Program-made: the position numbers and the translations under genes
Notes under the pieces: model-generated
What the model was told of the DNA's origin: nothing
Seen by the model: the letters and a program-made list of their open reading frames with translations, nothing else
Database searches by the model: none
In this document: positions 9,943 to 18,988 of the stretch, in pieces
Numbering within the stretch: position 1 is the first letter of the stretch
Layout: every line of letters starts with the position of its first letter
Source: VRUE01 sp963837735
Lineage (GTDB): Bacteria; Actinomycetota; Thermoleophilia; Solirubrobacterales; 70-9
DNA length: 64,000 nt
Direction of reading: 5' to 3'
Assembly (NCBI GenBank): GCA_963837735.1
Contig: CAWIOM010000010.1
Coordinates: 310,001-374,000 of the forward strand

Positions 9943-11138
9943 GGGACGAAACTACAAGCTACGTATGACCGGATCGCCCACAGAGAGGCGCCTGCGGGTC
10001 CTGACGCTCGTCGACGGGATCGGGACATACGGCGGTGCCGAGTCGCTGGCGCGCCAGATCGCCATGGGCCTCGACAGGTCTCGCTTCGAGTCCGTCTACT
10101 GCGTATCCCGCTGGGAGCCGCGCGAGGAATACAGGGTCGGGGTCGAGGAGCTGGAGGAGGCGGGGGTCGGCTTCATCGGCCTCGAACGCGGGTCCCGCTT
10201 CGACCTGCGCCCCTGGCGGCGGCTGGTCAGACAGATGCGCGATCAGCGGTTCGACATCCTGCACAGCCACAAGATCGGCTCCAACGTCTGGGGCGCGCTG
10301 ATCGCCCCCCGCGCCGGGGTGCCGGTCTTCGTCGCCCACGAGCACACCTGGTCCTTCGAGGGCAACACCGGTCCGCCGCTTCCTCGACCGCAGGCTGATC
10401 GCCCCCCGCGCCGACGCTTTCGTCGCCGTCTCCGAGGAGGACCGGCGCAAGATGCACGAGATCGAGGGCATCCCGCTCGAGAAGCTGCGCTTCATCCCCA
10501 ACGGGATCTCGATTCCCGAGCGGGGCCTCTCGCGGGCGAACCTGCGGGAGGAGCTGGGCATCCGGGCCGGTCAGCCGGTGATCGGCACCGTGGCGACCCT
10601 GCGCCCGCAGAAGGCCCTTGACGTCCTGGTCCGGGCGACCGTGCCTCTCGCTCGACGATTCCCCGGCCTCCGGGTGCTGATCGCCGGCGGCCGCGCGGGC
10701 GGCTGGAAGGGCGGCCCGGATCCCGAGCGCGACGCGCTCGAAGGGCTGGCCCGAGAGCTGGGCGTCGGCGAGAACCTCGTCATGCTCGGACACCGCTCCG
10801 ACATCCCCGACGTCCTCGACGCGCTCGACATCGCCGTGCTCAGCTCCGACTTCGAGGGCAGCCCGCTTTCGGTCATGGAGTACATGGAGGCGGCCAAGCC
10901 CGTCGTCGCGACCAGGGTGGGCGGCCTTCCCGACCTGGTCGAGGAGGGCGTCACGGGGACGCTGGTCGAGCCTCAGGACCCGCTCGGGCTCGCCGATGCC
11001 GTGGCTTCGCTGCTCGCCGATCCCGAGCGCGCGGCTGAGATGGGTCGTGCCGGCCGCGAGCGGCGCCGCGCGGAGTTCTCCCTCGAGGGGACGACCAGGC
11101 ACGTCGAAGCGCTGTACGAGGAGCTCAGCCGCCGCTGA
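9941..11138 (+). CDS. glycosyltransferase family 4, one frameshift
   Basis: GT-B glycosyltransferase of about 395 residues split by one frame change near 10,370-10,400. The first part has LRVLTLVDGIGTYGGAESLARQ, DILHSHKIGSNVWGALIAP and FVAHEHTWSFEG. The second has MHEIEGIPLEKLRFIPNGI, VIGTVATLRPQKALDVLV, LGHRSDIPDVLDALDIAVLS and the donor-site block FEGSPLSVMEYMEAAKPVVAT. These are classic Glycos_transf_1 motifs, with the catalytic E-x7-E equivalent in the last block. ATG 9941 or ATG 9965 could be the start; 9965 avoids overlap with the divergent epimerase gene. The last 14 bp overlap the convergent cupin gene. Probable role: sugar addition to the lipid-linked repeat unit. Confidence 0.85.
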
Positions 11139-11961
11139 GGGCGTGCTTGGCCTTGCGCAGGCCGTTCCAGGCGCCGGCCTTGATCCGGTCGCTTCCGGCC
11201 CTCTCGCCCGGGTGCGGGGGGGACATGCCCAGCTTGCGCAGGCGCGCGTTGACGGAGTGGATCGCCTGGTCGCGTTCGCTCGCCTCCGTGTAGAAGGTGA
11301 TCGAGAACGAGATCGAGACCTCGGGCCCGTTGTGGACGACGTGGGGCGCGTAGATCGGCACGTAGACGCCGTCGCGCGGCTGCATGTCGAAGACCTGGGC
11401 CTCGCCGAGGTCGGCCAGGTTGCGATGCCCGCCGCCGAAGTAGCGCTCGACCTCCTGCTGTTCGGTCTCGGCGTCCGGGTAGCTGCCGACCGTCATCTTC
11501 TTGCTGCCGCGGATCTGCAGCAGCAGGTTGTGCTCGGGGTCGAGATGAGTCGGCGTCACCGAGTTCGGAGCCGAGAGGAAGACGAAGCCTTCCTGGCGCG
11601 TGTAGCCACCCTCCTTGTAGGCGACGTGGGGGACGACTTCGTCGAGGCTCTGTTCGAGCAGCTCGCGGTAGGGAGGGTCGTCGTGGATCCGCTTGATCAC
11701 CATCCAGCATCCGTTGCTCTCGATGCCGCGGGCGATTTCCCCCGGCGTCTGGTCGAGCTTCGGCACCTCGCCCCCGACGACGACGTCAGGGACGTCGCCG
11801 AGGTTGTGCTCGACGTGGTCCTCGGGCAGGCGGTCGGCCAGGTCGGCGAGCGCGTCCAGGGTGAGCAGCGGGTGATCGACGAGGTTGTGCTTGACGGCGA
11901 AGGGGCGCTTCGCGAAGTTCTCGACGAGCTTCTCGCGGTCCAGCTCGAGGATCTGGGTCAA
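11125..11961 (-). CDS. cupin-like / JmjC-type Fe(II) oxygenase family protein
   Basis: A 278-residue protein. TTG 11961 is chosen because a strong AGGAGG (forward CCTCCT at 11967-11972) lies 5 bases upstream; the open frame itself extends to 12081 without other support. The centre reads FVFLSAPNSVTPTHLDPEH followed by NLLLQIRGSKKMTV, then a later YVPIYAPHVVHNG. This H-x-D ... K ... H pattern matches the cupin_8/JmjC double-stranded beta-helix group, with likely metal ligands His and Asp in THLD and His in HVVHNG. Such proteins are usually 2-oxoglutarate oxygenases, but the substrate is unknown. The start overlaps the acetyltransferase stop by TTGA, so it is the last gene of the wzc-wzy-celD operon. 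Confidence 0.75.
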   Translation of the reverse strand: MTQILELDREKLVENFAKRPFAVKHNLVDHPLLTLDALADLADRLPEDHVEHNLGDVPDVVVGGEVPKLDQTPGEIARGIESNGCWMVIKRIHDDPPYRELLEQSLDEVVPHVAYKEGGYTRQEGFVFLSAPNSVTPTHLDPEHNLLLQIRGSKKMTVGSYPDAETEQQEVERYFGGGHRNLADLGEAQVFDMQPRDGVYVPIYAPHVVHNGPEVSISFSITFYTEASERDQAIHSVNARLRKLGMSPPHPGERAGSDRIKAGAWNGLRKAKHALSGG

Positions 11962-13048
11962 GGGGTCCTCCTGATCATCTTTCGGGTCATTGCGGATGCC
12001 CGCAGCGCCACTCCGGAAAGGGTAGCGCCGAGTCCTGGGCCGGGAACCGCGAGCGAGACCATCCGCCTGCGGTCGGGCCACACCCTGTTCGCCATCTCAT
12101 TGCCGGGTTCGGCGCAGGTGTCGATCAGGTGGACCCGCTCGTTGTCCTTCTCATGATCGACAAGTGCGCGCTCCAACTGAACCCCGGGGCTGAACTCTGC
12201 AAAAGATCTCGTCGAAACAGGTCTTGAAGCAGAAGATCGCGTCGCCGGCGAGCAGGTTGCACTTGATCGCCGCCGGCCGCCCACCCGCCTGCAGGCTGAG
12301 CAACTGCAGGCGGCCCGGCGTCCCGGAAGCCGGCGCATAGCCGCCTGAAGAGCTCGGCGCGGGAGTCCTCGGAGGCCATTGCCGTGTGCTCGGAGCCCTT
12401 CCAGCCCGAGGCCTCAAGCTGAAGGAAGGCCTCGACGGCGTCCGGGTCCTCGCCGCGGTCGATCGCCTCGACCTCCTCGCCCAGCGCCTCGGAGAGGCGC
12501 CGGCCCAGCCGCGCATTCTCGCGACGGCGCTTGGAGCTGAGTCCGAGGCTGAGCCGGCTGTCGCCGGCCCGGCGGCGAAGCGCGGCCCGGTCGTGTTCCT
12601 CGAAGGTGACCGGATTGCGGCCGAGGCTCGACGCCCGGTCGACCAGGGCGTCGTGGATCGGCCCATCCCCGTCGAGCAGGTCGAGGCCGAGGAAGGGCCG
12701 AAGGCGGAGCTCCTCCCCGCTCAGCCACTCGGCGCAGACGCGCTCCTCATCGCCGGCCCGGATCAGCGGCGCTCCGAAGAAGGAGTAGTCGTGGCGCCAG
12801 CTCGAGTGGCCACGGGCAGGGACGCCCCGCCAACCGCGGGCGTGGACGAGCGGCATCGCGCCGGTCCAGTCGCCCGAGCGGTCTTCGGAGACGAGCATCG
12901 CCGGATCGCCGGCCAGCACGCCCGCCGCGGGAAGGACGAACTCGGGCTCGAAGAACGGGTTGGGCTCGACCGCCTGTCGCGCCAGGTCCCGCCAGCGCTC
13001 GCGGCCGGGTTCGTCGATCTCGTCCAGGCGGATGATGCGAGCAGGCAT
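11958..13048 (-). CDS. CelD/BcsL-like GNAT acetyltransferase, frame-disrupted
   Basis: Starts at ATG 13048 (MPARIIRLDEID). The N-terminal half reads PNPFFEPEFVLPAAGVLAG, WRGVPARGHSSWRHDYSFFGAPLIR and GDGPIHDALVDRA. The middle has LSSKRRRENARLGRRL and LQLEASGWKGSEHTAM, the signature of the CelD/Acetyltransf_6 group. Past about 12,310 the GNAT core is recovered in other frames: LLSLQAGGRPAAIKCNLLAGDAIFCFKTCFDE, then FSPGVQLERALVDHEKDNERVHLIDTCAEPGNEMANRVW and TGA at 11958. Frame breaks are near 12,310 and 12,205. The family is linked to acylation steps in exopolysaccharide production. It lies between the polymerase and the cupin gene in one operon. Confidence 0.8.
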
Positions 13049-13069
13049 CTGGGCTGGCGGGCGCGGCGG

Positions 13070-14440
13070 CTATTCCGCGCCGGGGTCCACCGAGAGCGAG
13101 AGCAGGGCGGGGCCGAAGCCGAGCAGCAGCCAGAGCTGCTTGTTCAACTCCTGGGAGATGAAGAAGTCGGCGGCGAGGGCGCCGACGAGGGCGACCGCGT
13201 ATGCCCTGGCAAGCGCCTCGCTGCCGATGTCGCCCCGCACCCGGAAGTTGCGGGCGGCGCGCAGCGAGGACGTCAATGAGAAGACGATCAGCGTCAGGAA
13301 GAGGCCCAGGCCGACCAGCCCCAGCTCCGCGAGGACGCCGAGGTAGGTGTTGTGCGCAACCTGAGGGGTGTCGCGGAGGATCTGATCGCTGCGGGTCAGG
13401 GCCCCCGGCTCGAGCAGGTACTGCTTTGCGGAGGCGCGGAAATTGCCGGCCCCGACGCCCTCGACCGGGTTCGCCTTGGCCATCCGCCAGCCGAGCTCCC
13501 ATATCGTCGTCCGACCGTCAGGCACGCGGGCCTCGCCCTGGGTCGTCGAGCTGATTCTTTCCAGGGCTTCGGGGGACGCGATCGCCGTGAAGTAGATGAA
13601 CGTCGCGGCCAGGATCATCGCTGCCGCAAAGATCACCCGCAGCCGCCAGCGGCCGGAGAAGAACACCGCCGCGACGACGACTGCGATGAGCGCCAGGATA
13701 CCCCCCCGGGAGACCGTCAGGAAGATCCCAAACAGGCAGAAGACCCCCCCCGCGGCGGCGGCCAGCTGCAGCCCCGGCGAGCGGCGCAGGTTGACCCAGA
13801 GCGCGCCCGAGAGGGCGACGCCCGCGACGAGGACCGAGCCGAGCTCGTTGGGATCCAATCCGGAGCCGGCCAAACGACCCGCATAGACGGTGGCGCTCAT
13901 GTTCGCCATCCCGTAGGCGGCGGCGGCGACGGCGCCGGCGAGAAGCGCGGCGGTGACCATCACGGCCTGCCGGCGGTTGCCGATCGCCGTGAAGACGATC
14001 AGGAAGAGAATCGCGTTGAGGGCGAAACGCCCCGTGACCCCGAAGGCGGCACCCGGTTCGGTCGCCCAGGAGAAGCTGAGCAGCGACCAGCCGAGAAAAA
14101 TGCCGATCGCCGCCGACATCCATGGGTGTACAACGAGGAAGTCGCGCCGCGCCTCGTGGCGGGTGGCGAGCACCGCGAGCCAGCCGAGCGCCAGCAGCGC
14201 GCCGCCGAGCTTGCCGACGCTGACCAGGCTGCCGAGTTCGAGGAGCTCGAGGAAGCTGAAGAAGCTGAACAGGGCCAGGCCGGCGGCGAGATCGACGAAG
14301 ACCAGGAGCACGAAGCCGGCTCCGATCGCCATCGCGAGGGCGAATTTCGGCTCGGCCCCGGCTAGAAAGCCGACCAACGCCGCGAACAGACCGAGGCCGG
14401 CAACCCAGAGCCCCAGTACCGGATCGAGGCGGGTGGACAT
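13070..14440 (-). CDS. O-antigen ligase / Wzy-type polymerase family membrane protein
   Basis: A 456-residue polytopic protein with about 11-12 hydrophobic segments. The Wzy_C (O-antigen ligase) signature is present: GIFLTVSRGGILALI, a large periplasmic loop GWRMAKANPVEGVGAGNF, then HNTYLGVLAELGLVGLGLFL. The conserved Arg (SRGG), the VEGVGAGNF loop and the HNTYL histidine are typical. Members polymerise lipid-linked repeat units or ligate glycans at the outer face of the membrane. It lies 8 bp downstream of the Wzc-like gene, supporting a Wzy role in a Wzx/Wzy pathway. Intact in one frame. A second member of the family is encoded at 16128. Confidence 0.85.
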   Translation of the reverse strand: MSTRLDPVLGLWVAGLGLFAALVGFLAGAEPKFALAMAIGAGFVLLVFVDLAAGLALFSFFSFLELLELGSLVSVGKLGGALLALGWLAVLATRHEARRDFLVVHPWMSAAIGIFLGWSLLSFSWATEPGAAFGVTGRFALNAILFLIVFTAIGNRRQAVMVTAALLAGAVAAAAYGMANMSATVYAGRLAGSGLDPNELGSVLVAGVALSGALWVNLRRSPGLQLAAAAGGVFCLFGIFLTVSRGGILALIAVVVAAVFFSGRWRLRVIFAAAMILAATFIYFTAIASPEALERISSTTQGEARVPDGRTTIWELGWRMAKANPVEGVGAGNFRASAKQYLLEPGALTRSDQILRDTPQVAHNTYLGVLAELGLVGLGLFLTLIVFSLTSSLRAARNFRVRGDIGSEALARAYAVALVGALAADFFISQELNKQLWLLLGFGPALLSLSVDPGAE

Positions 14441-14448
14441 CGGTCGCC

Positions 14449-16056
14449 TCAGGAGGCCCGGCGACTTCCCATGAGGGAGCGTTGGCCGCCGCCGCCCTGC
14501 TCGGCGGCGTCGAAAGCGGTGGCGTAGTAGTGGTAGTCGCGGCGCTTCGGCCGGGGAACGCCGATCACGGCGAAGCCGGCCGGCCGGACGCCGTTCTCGC
14601 CGAGCAGTTCTCCGAGCTGGGCCAGGCGGTCGAGCCTCGTCGTGCCCAGCTTGACGACGATCAGGACCTCGTCGGCGAGTTTCGCCAGCGGCAGCCCGTC
14701 GACGACGTCGTTGAGCGGCGGGCTGTCGACGATCACGTAGTCGGCGAGCCGCCTTGCTTCCTCCATCATCGTCTGGGCGGCCGGAATCGAGAACAGGTCG
14801 GCGATCCAGCCGCCTTCGTAGTCGGCGAGCAGGAGCTGCAGGTTGGGCCCGAAGAGGGGGGTGGGGGTGAGGGCCTGGCTGAGCTCGACGTTCTCGACGA
14901 GGACGCTGACGACGCCGCCGTGCTTGGGGGTCACGTCGAGGGTCGAGCCGAGAACCGGACGGCGCAGGTCCGACTCGATCAGGATCACCCGTTTCCCGGC
15001 CAGGGCGAAGGAGGACGCCAGGTTGACGGCGGTGGTGGACTTGCCCTCCGAGGGCGCCGACCCGGTGACGAGGATGATCTTGCCCTCGCCGGACCCGACC
15101 GCCGTGGTCAGCGTCGAGCGCAGGGTCCGGTAGGCCTCGCTGGTCACGGGCGAGACGGCGCTGGGGGAGAGCGGCAACTCCTTCGGCCGCGACTCCTTCG
15201 GGATGCGTCCCAGGATCGGCAGCCTGTACAGGCGCCGTAGCTGCGCCTCGCGGCGCAGGCGGGCGTCGAGCACCTGGGCGGCAAAGGCGGCGACGATGCC
15301 GAGGATCGCGCCGCCGACGATTCCCGCCGCAATGCTGAGCACGGGCCTCGGGGACGCCTGCGAGGTCGGCACCGAGGCCAGGGTCTGGACGCGCATGTCC
15401 GGGGTCGGGCCGCTGGCGAGCAGCTGCAGCTGCGCGATCTGGCTGGCCGCCGATTCTTCGCCGATCGAGGGGCTGCCTCCGGCGGAGAGCTGCTCTTCGA
15501 GGACCGGCAGCTGCTGGCCGATCTGTTCGTGGAGGCTCTCGGTCCGCGTGATCACGGCCTGTTCGGCGAAGGCGTCGGCCAGTTCTTTGGCGGCTTCCGG
15601 CGAGGTCTCTGTCGCCGTCACGGCGACGATGTTGCTCTGGGCGACGGGCACCGCGGTGACCTTGCTGAGCAGTTCCTCGGCGTCGAGGGAGGACCCGGTT
15701 TCCTTCTTCACCGCTTCGGCGACGTCGGTGTTCGTGACCAGCCGGGAGGCGGTCTCGACGTCGCGGGTCGGGTCGGCCGAGACCCCGATCAGGCCGAGGC
15801 TGGCGAGCACCGCGTCGCTGCTGCTGACCGGCGTCACCAGGAGGTCGGCCTCGGCTTCGTAGGTCTTGGTCGCGGTGGACACGTAGAGGACCGCGATTCC
15901 GGTCGTGATCAGCATCGTCAGCGCGATCAGCCAGAAGCGCTCGCGGAACGTCTCGACGTAGCGCTTCAGGCCCTCCTGCTCCTCGGGGGGTTGCAGCCAG
16001 TCGGCGGCCGTGTTGTCAGGGGCGTCGGGCACTGTCGATCTCTCTTCGGGGCGCAC
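14449..16056 (-). CDS. Wzc-type chain-length determinant / BY-kinase fusion
   Basis: A 535-residue two-part protein. The N-terminal Wzz-like part has a membrane helix near 45-62 (FWLIALTMLITTGIAVLYV), a periplasmic coiled-coil domain and a second helix near 240-265. The C-terminal cytoplasmic ATPase carries Walker A GSAPSEGKSTTA (about 333), Walker A' VILIESDLRRP (about 367) and Walker B VIVDSPPL (about 440). A short tyrosine cluster, YHYY, near the C-terminus is the expected autophosphorylation site. BY-kinases control polymer length and export by phosphorylation cycles. The start may be GTG 16032 (VPDAPDN) after a GAAGAGAG stretch rather than 16056. First gene of the minus-strand wzc-wzy-celD-cupin operon, divergent from the gene at 16128. 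Confidence 0.9.
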   Translation of the reverse strand: MRPEERSTVPDAPDNTAADWLQPPEEQEGLKRYVETFRERFWLIALTMLITTGIAVLYVSTATKTYEAEADLLVTPVSSSDAVLASLGLIGVSADPTRDVETASRLVTNTDVAEAVKKETGSSLDAEELLSKVTAVPVAQSNIVAVTATETSPEAAKELADAFAEQAVITRTESLHEQIGQQLPVLEEQLSAGGSPSIGEESAASQIAQLQLLASGPTPDMRVQTLASVPTSQASPRPVLSIAAGIVGGAILGIVAAFAAQVLDARLRREAQLRRLYRLPILGRIPKESRPKELPLSPSAVSPVTSEAYRTLRSTLTTAVGSGEGKIILVTGSAPSEGKSTTAVNLASSFALAGKRVILIESDLRRPVLGSTLDVTPKHGGVVSVLVENVELSQALTPTPLFGPNLQLLLADYEGGWIADLFSIPAAQTMMEEARRLADYVIVDSPPLNDVVDGLPLAKLADEVLIVVKLGTTRLDRLAQLGELLGENGVRPAGFAVIGVPRPKRRDYHYYATAFDAAEQGGGGQRSLMGSRRAS

Positions 16057-16127
16057 GCGAGTCGTCCTGCGCCCGCGCCGATTCTGACAGCCGGGGTCGT
16101 CGCGACCGTCCGCTAGCGTGGCGGGGG

Positions 16128-18041
16128 ATGTCGGACAAGCGTCAGCGGATCGCGGCGGCCCTGCTCGCCGCGGTCACCGTGATGTTCGTCTGGTGGGGAT
16201 GGAAGCAGGGCGCCTACTTCGGCAGCGTCTTCTACCCGGGTGCGGCGTTGGCATTCGTCCTCCTCGCGATCCTCCTCCCGGTCGCCCCCTTCTCCGGCAG
16301 GCTCAGGGGCCCCGCGGCGATCGCCGTCCTCGCCCTCCTCGGCCTCGGCGCCTGGACTCTGCTCTCGGCGACCTGGTCGCCGGCGCCGGCGATGGCGCTC
16401 CGCTACGCCTGGCACGATTTCCTCTACCTGGCGGTGTTCGGGCTCGGGATCTGGGCGACCAACCTGCTCGGCAGGGAGATGCGCAGCGCCCTCGCGGCGG
16501 TCGCGATCGCCGGCACCGTCGTCGGCATCGCAACCGTCGTCGTGCTGGCGACCGGCACGGATGCCCCCTGGTACCTGCACGACGACGCGACCCTGCGCTT
16601 CCCGATCGGCTACCGCAACGCCAACGCCGCCTTCTTCATGATCTGCCTCTGGCCGGTGCTCGCCCTCGTCGTCGGTGGGTGGCGCTGGCAGCTCCGCGCC
16701 CTGATGGTCGCCGCCGGCACCGTGCTGGTCGAGCTGATGGTCCTCTGCCAGAGCCGCGGCTCGATCCCGGCGATCGCCGTCGCCGCGGTCGTCTACCTGC
16801 TGCTCAGCCGCAACCGGCTGCGGGCGGCGATCGGGATCGGCCTCGTCCTGGCGCCGGCGATACCGGCGCTTCCCACCCTGCTCGACGTCTACCGCCACGG
16901 CGCCGCCGACCCCGCGGTGATCCCGCTCCTGCGCGACTCGGCGAGGATGATCGCCGTCACCGGCGCGCTCTCGCTGCTCGTCGCCCTGGTCGCGTTCGGC
17001 TCGGTCGAACCGCGGCTGCGGGTCACGGAGAGGACCGCCGGGATCGTCGCCAGGATCGCCGCGATCGCCGCGATCCTGGCGGTCCTGGCCGGCGCCGCCG
17101 CCTTCGTCGGCAGGCACGGGGGGCCGGTCGGCTTCATCGACCAGCGGGTCAACGAGTTCAGCAAGGTCGGCTATCCGGACCTGCACTCGCAGGGCGTCAG
17201 GTACGGCGCCAACATCGGCTCCAATCGCCACGACTTCTGGCGGGTCGCCTACGACGAGGGCCTCGACAACCCGCTGCGCGGCGGCGGTGGAGGGTCCTTC
17301 GAGGCGGCCTATCTCGAAAACCGGCTCAGCAACGAGAGCCCGGAAGACCCGCACAGCGCCGAGGCGCTGATGTTCGGAGAGCTGGGCCTGCCGGGGATCC
17401 TGCTGTTCGTCGCCTTCGTGGTCGCCTGCGCGATGGCGGCGCTGCGCTCGCGACGGCTCGGCCCGGGTGCCGCGGGGCTGGTGGCGGGCGCCGGCGCGGG
17501 CGGCGCCCAGTGGCTGATGCAGACCTCCTACGACTGGCTCTGGAACTACCCGGGCGTCACGGCGCCGGCGATGTTCCTGCTCGGCGCCGCCGCGGCTCCG
17601 GCGCTCTTCGACCCGACGGGAGTTCCCCGCTTGGCGCTGCGGCGGGTCGCCGCAGCGGTGCTGGTCGTCCTGGCGGTGCTGGCGGTCCCCCTGTTCCTCT
17701 CCGCCAGGTACGTGCAGGGCGCGTACGGGCTGCTGGCGAGCGATCCGCAGAAGGCGATCGCCGACCTCGGAACCGCCTCCGACCTGAATCCGCTCGATGC
17801 CGACCCGCTGTTGATCAGGGCGACCCTGGAGAACGGCTCCGGGGACCGGGCCGCGGCACTCGCCGACCTCCGCGAGGCCGTCCGGCGCGAGCCGCGCAAC
17901 GCCGACGCCCGCTACCTGCTCGCCGGTGCGCTGGCGGCCTCGGACCCCGAGGCCGCTCGCGCCGAGGCGACCCGCGCCCACGAGCTCAACCCGCGGGACC
18001 GGCACATCGAGGCGCGCCTGAGGCGGCTCGAGGCCGGCTAG
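16128..18041 (+). CDS. O-antigen ligase family protein with C-terminal TPR
   Basis: A 637-residue membrane protein. About 12 hydrophobic helices span residues 8-540, with the Wzy_C-type core LCQSRGSIPAIAVAAVVYLL near 205-225 and a long periplasmic loop (IGSNRHDFWRVAYDEGLDNPLRGGGGGSF). After the last helix (VLAVPLFLSARYVQGAYG), residues 545-637 form tetratricopeptide-like repeats (DPQKAIADLGTASDLNPLDADPLLIRATL ... ADLREAVRREPRNADARYLLAGAL). Ligase-TPR fusions are known among glycan ligases, including enzymes that glycosylate proteins or attach polymers to the wall. Start ATG 16128 is supported by GGCGGGGG just upstream. It diverges from the Wzc-like gene across a 71-bp promoter space. The last 4 bp overlap the convergent gene (CTAG). 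Confidence 0.85.
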   Translation: MSDKRQRIAAALLAAVTVMFVWWGWKQGAYFGSVFYPGAALAFVLLAILLPVAPFSGRLRGPAAIAVLALLGLGAWTLLSATWSPAPAMALRYAWHDFLYLAVFGLGIWATNLLGREMRSALAAVAIAGTVVGIATVVVLATGTDAPWYLHDDATLRFPIGYRNANAAFFMICLWPVLALVVGGWRWQLRALMVAAGTVLVELMVLCQSRGSIPAIAVAAVVYLLLSRNRLRAAIGIGLVLAPAIPALPTLLDVYRHGAADPAVIPLLRDSARMIAVTGALSLLVALVAFGSVEPRLRVTERTAGIVARIAAIAAILAVLAGAAAFVGRHGGPVGFIDQRVNEFSKVGYPDLHSQGVRYGANIGSNRHDFWRVAYDEGLDNPLRGGGGGSFEAAYLENRLSNESPEDPHSAEALMFGELGLPGILLFVAFVVACAMAALRSRRLGPGAAGLVAGAGAGGAQWLMQTSYDWLWNYPGVTAPAMFLLGAAAAPALFDPTGVPRLALRRVAAAVLVVLAVLAVPLFLSARYVQGAYGLLASDPQKAIADLGTASDLNPLDADPLLIRATLENGSGDRAAALADLREAVRREPRNADARYLLAGALAASDPEAARAEATRAHELNPRDRHIEARLRRLEAG

Positions 18042-18947
18042 CTCGGGCGGAAGGTCTTCAGCGCCCGTCGCACCGCGGCTTCCTGGGCGGAGGAAGCGCT
18101 TCGGGAAATGTCCCCGAGGACGAGGTAGGTCGCCTTGCCGGTGAGCACCCCGAGCACCAGCTCGGACCCGCTCGCCCCGCTGACCTTGAGCTCGAACGCC
18201 GGCTCGCCGCCGACCCGCGTCCGGCGGACCGCGCCGTTCATCCTGCCGCCGATCCGCGACTGCGCGAACCCGGCGGAGCGCCTCGCCGTCGCCTCCAGCC
18301 CGCCCGTGGCGCCGTCTTCGAAGAAGACCTGGACGGAGACCGGGGAGTGCCCGGGTGGGCCGAACAGGGTGCCGCCGCCGGCCGCGCCCTGCGTCCAGCC
18401 GTCGGGCACCGCCAGCGAGAAGCGATCCAGGCGGATCAGCCTCTCGTCCTCGAGGCCCGAGGACTTCCGGGTCGGAGGCGGTTTCGAGGCAGCTTCGGCA
18501 GTCGCCTCGGGCGCCGGCGCGACGGCAGGCGACGGGCGGCTCGGCCGCGCCGGCTCCTCGGCGACGGTCCGCTGCGGAGAGCCTTCGCCCCCGGAGCCGT
18601 TTCGGGCGTCGTCGATGCGGATCAGGGCGATGGCGAAGGCGCCGATGGCGAGGACGAGCATGGTCGCGGCGACGATCCTTTCCCGCCTGCGGCTCTTCGA
18701 CGGCCTCGGGGCGGCCGGTAGGGGGGCAGCCGGGATCGCGGCGGCGGGGATCGGCTCGAATTCGATTTCCCGCTCGATCTCGATCGTTCCCGGCGATGTA
18801 GTCGAAGCTCCTGCCGCAGCCTCGACAGGCGAACGCGATCCTGCCGTCGCCGGGGCTCTCGACGTCGAAGCCCTCGTCGCAGCGCCCGTGCTCGGCAAGG
18901 AACCCACTCAGACCCTCGAGGGACGTCGAGCGTTCTGCCGCCTCCAT
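18038..18947 (-). CDS. zinc-ribbon single-pass membrane protein of unknown function, one frameshift
   Basis: The long frame (18907-18038) has a membrane helix (ERIVAATMLVLAIGAFAIALIRI), a Pro/Ala-rich linker and a C-terminal beta-rich domain (FSLAVPDGWTQG ... PVSVQVFFEDGA ... FELKVSGASGSELVLGVL ... VRRALKTFRP). That domain resembles PsbP/DUF1795-like extracytoplasmic folds. In another frame, joined near 18,785, the N-terminus is MEAAERSTSLEGLSGFLAEH followed by ACRGCGRSFDYIAGND, which holds half of a zinc ribbon (C-x2-C, with an earlier Cys in GRCDEGF). I take ATG 18947 as the start; ATG 18965 is possible. I do not recognise the family. It stands convergent to the ligase gene and divergent from the coiled-coil genes. 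Confidence 0.6.
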
Positions 18948-18988
18948 CGCGCAAAGGTAGTGCATGCCGAAAGTACAGCCGGTGGGAC

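Noticed and set aside
8415..10028. A 537-codon minus-strand frame across the deacetylase and epimerase genes
   Set aside because: Low-complexity Arg/Ala/Gly translation. The epimerase and NodB motifs lie in other frames. Only short pieces coincide with real segments after frameshifts.
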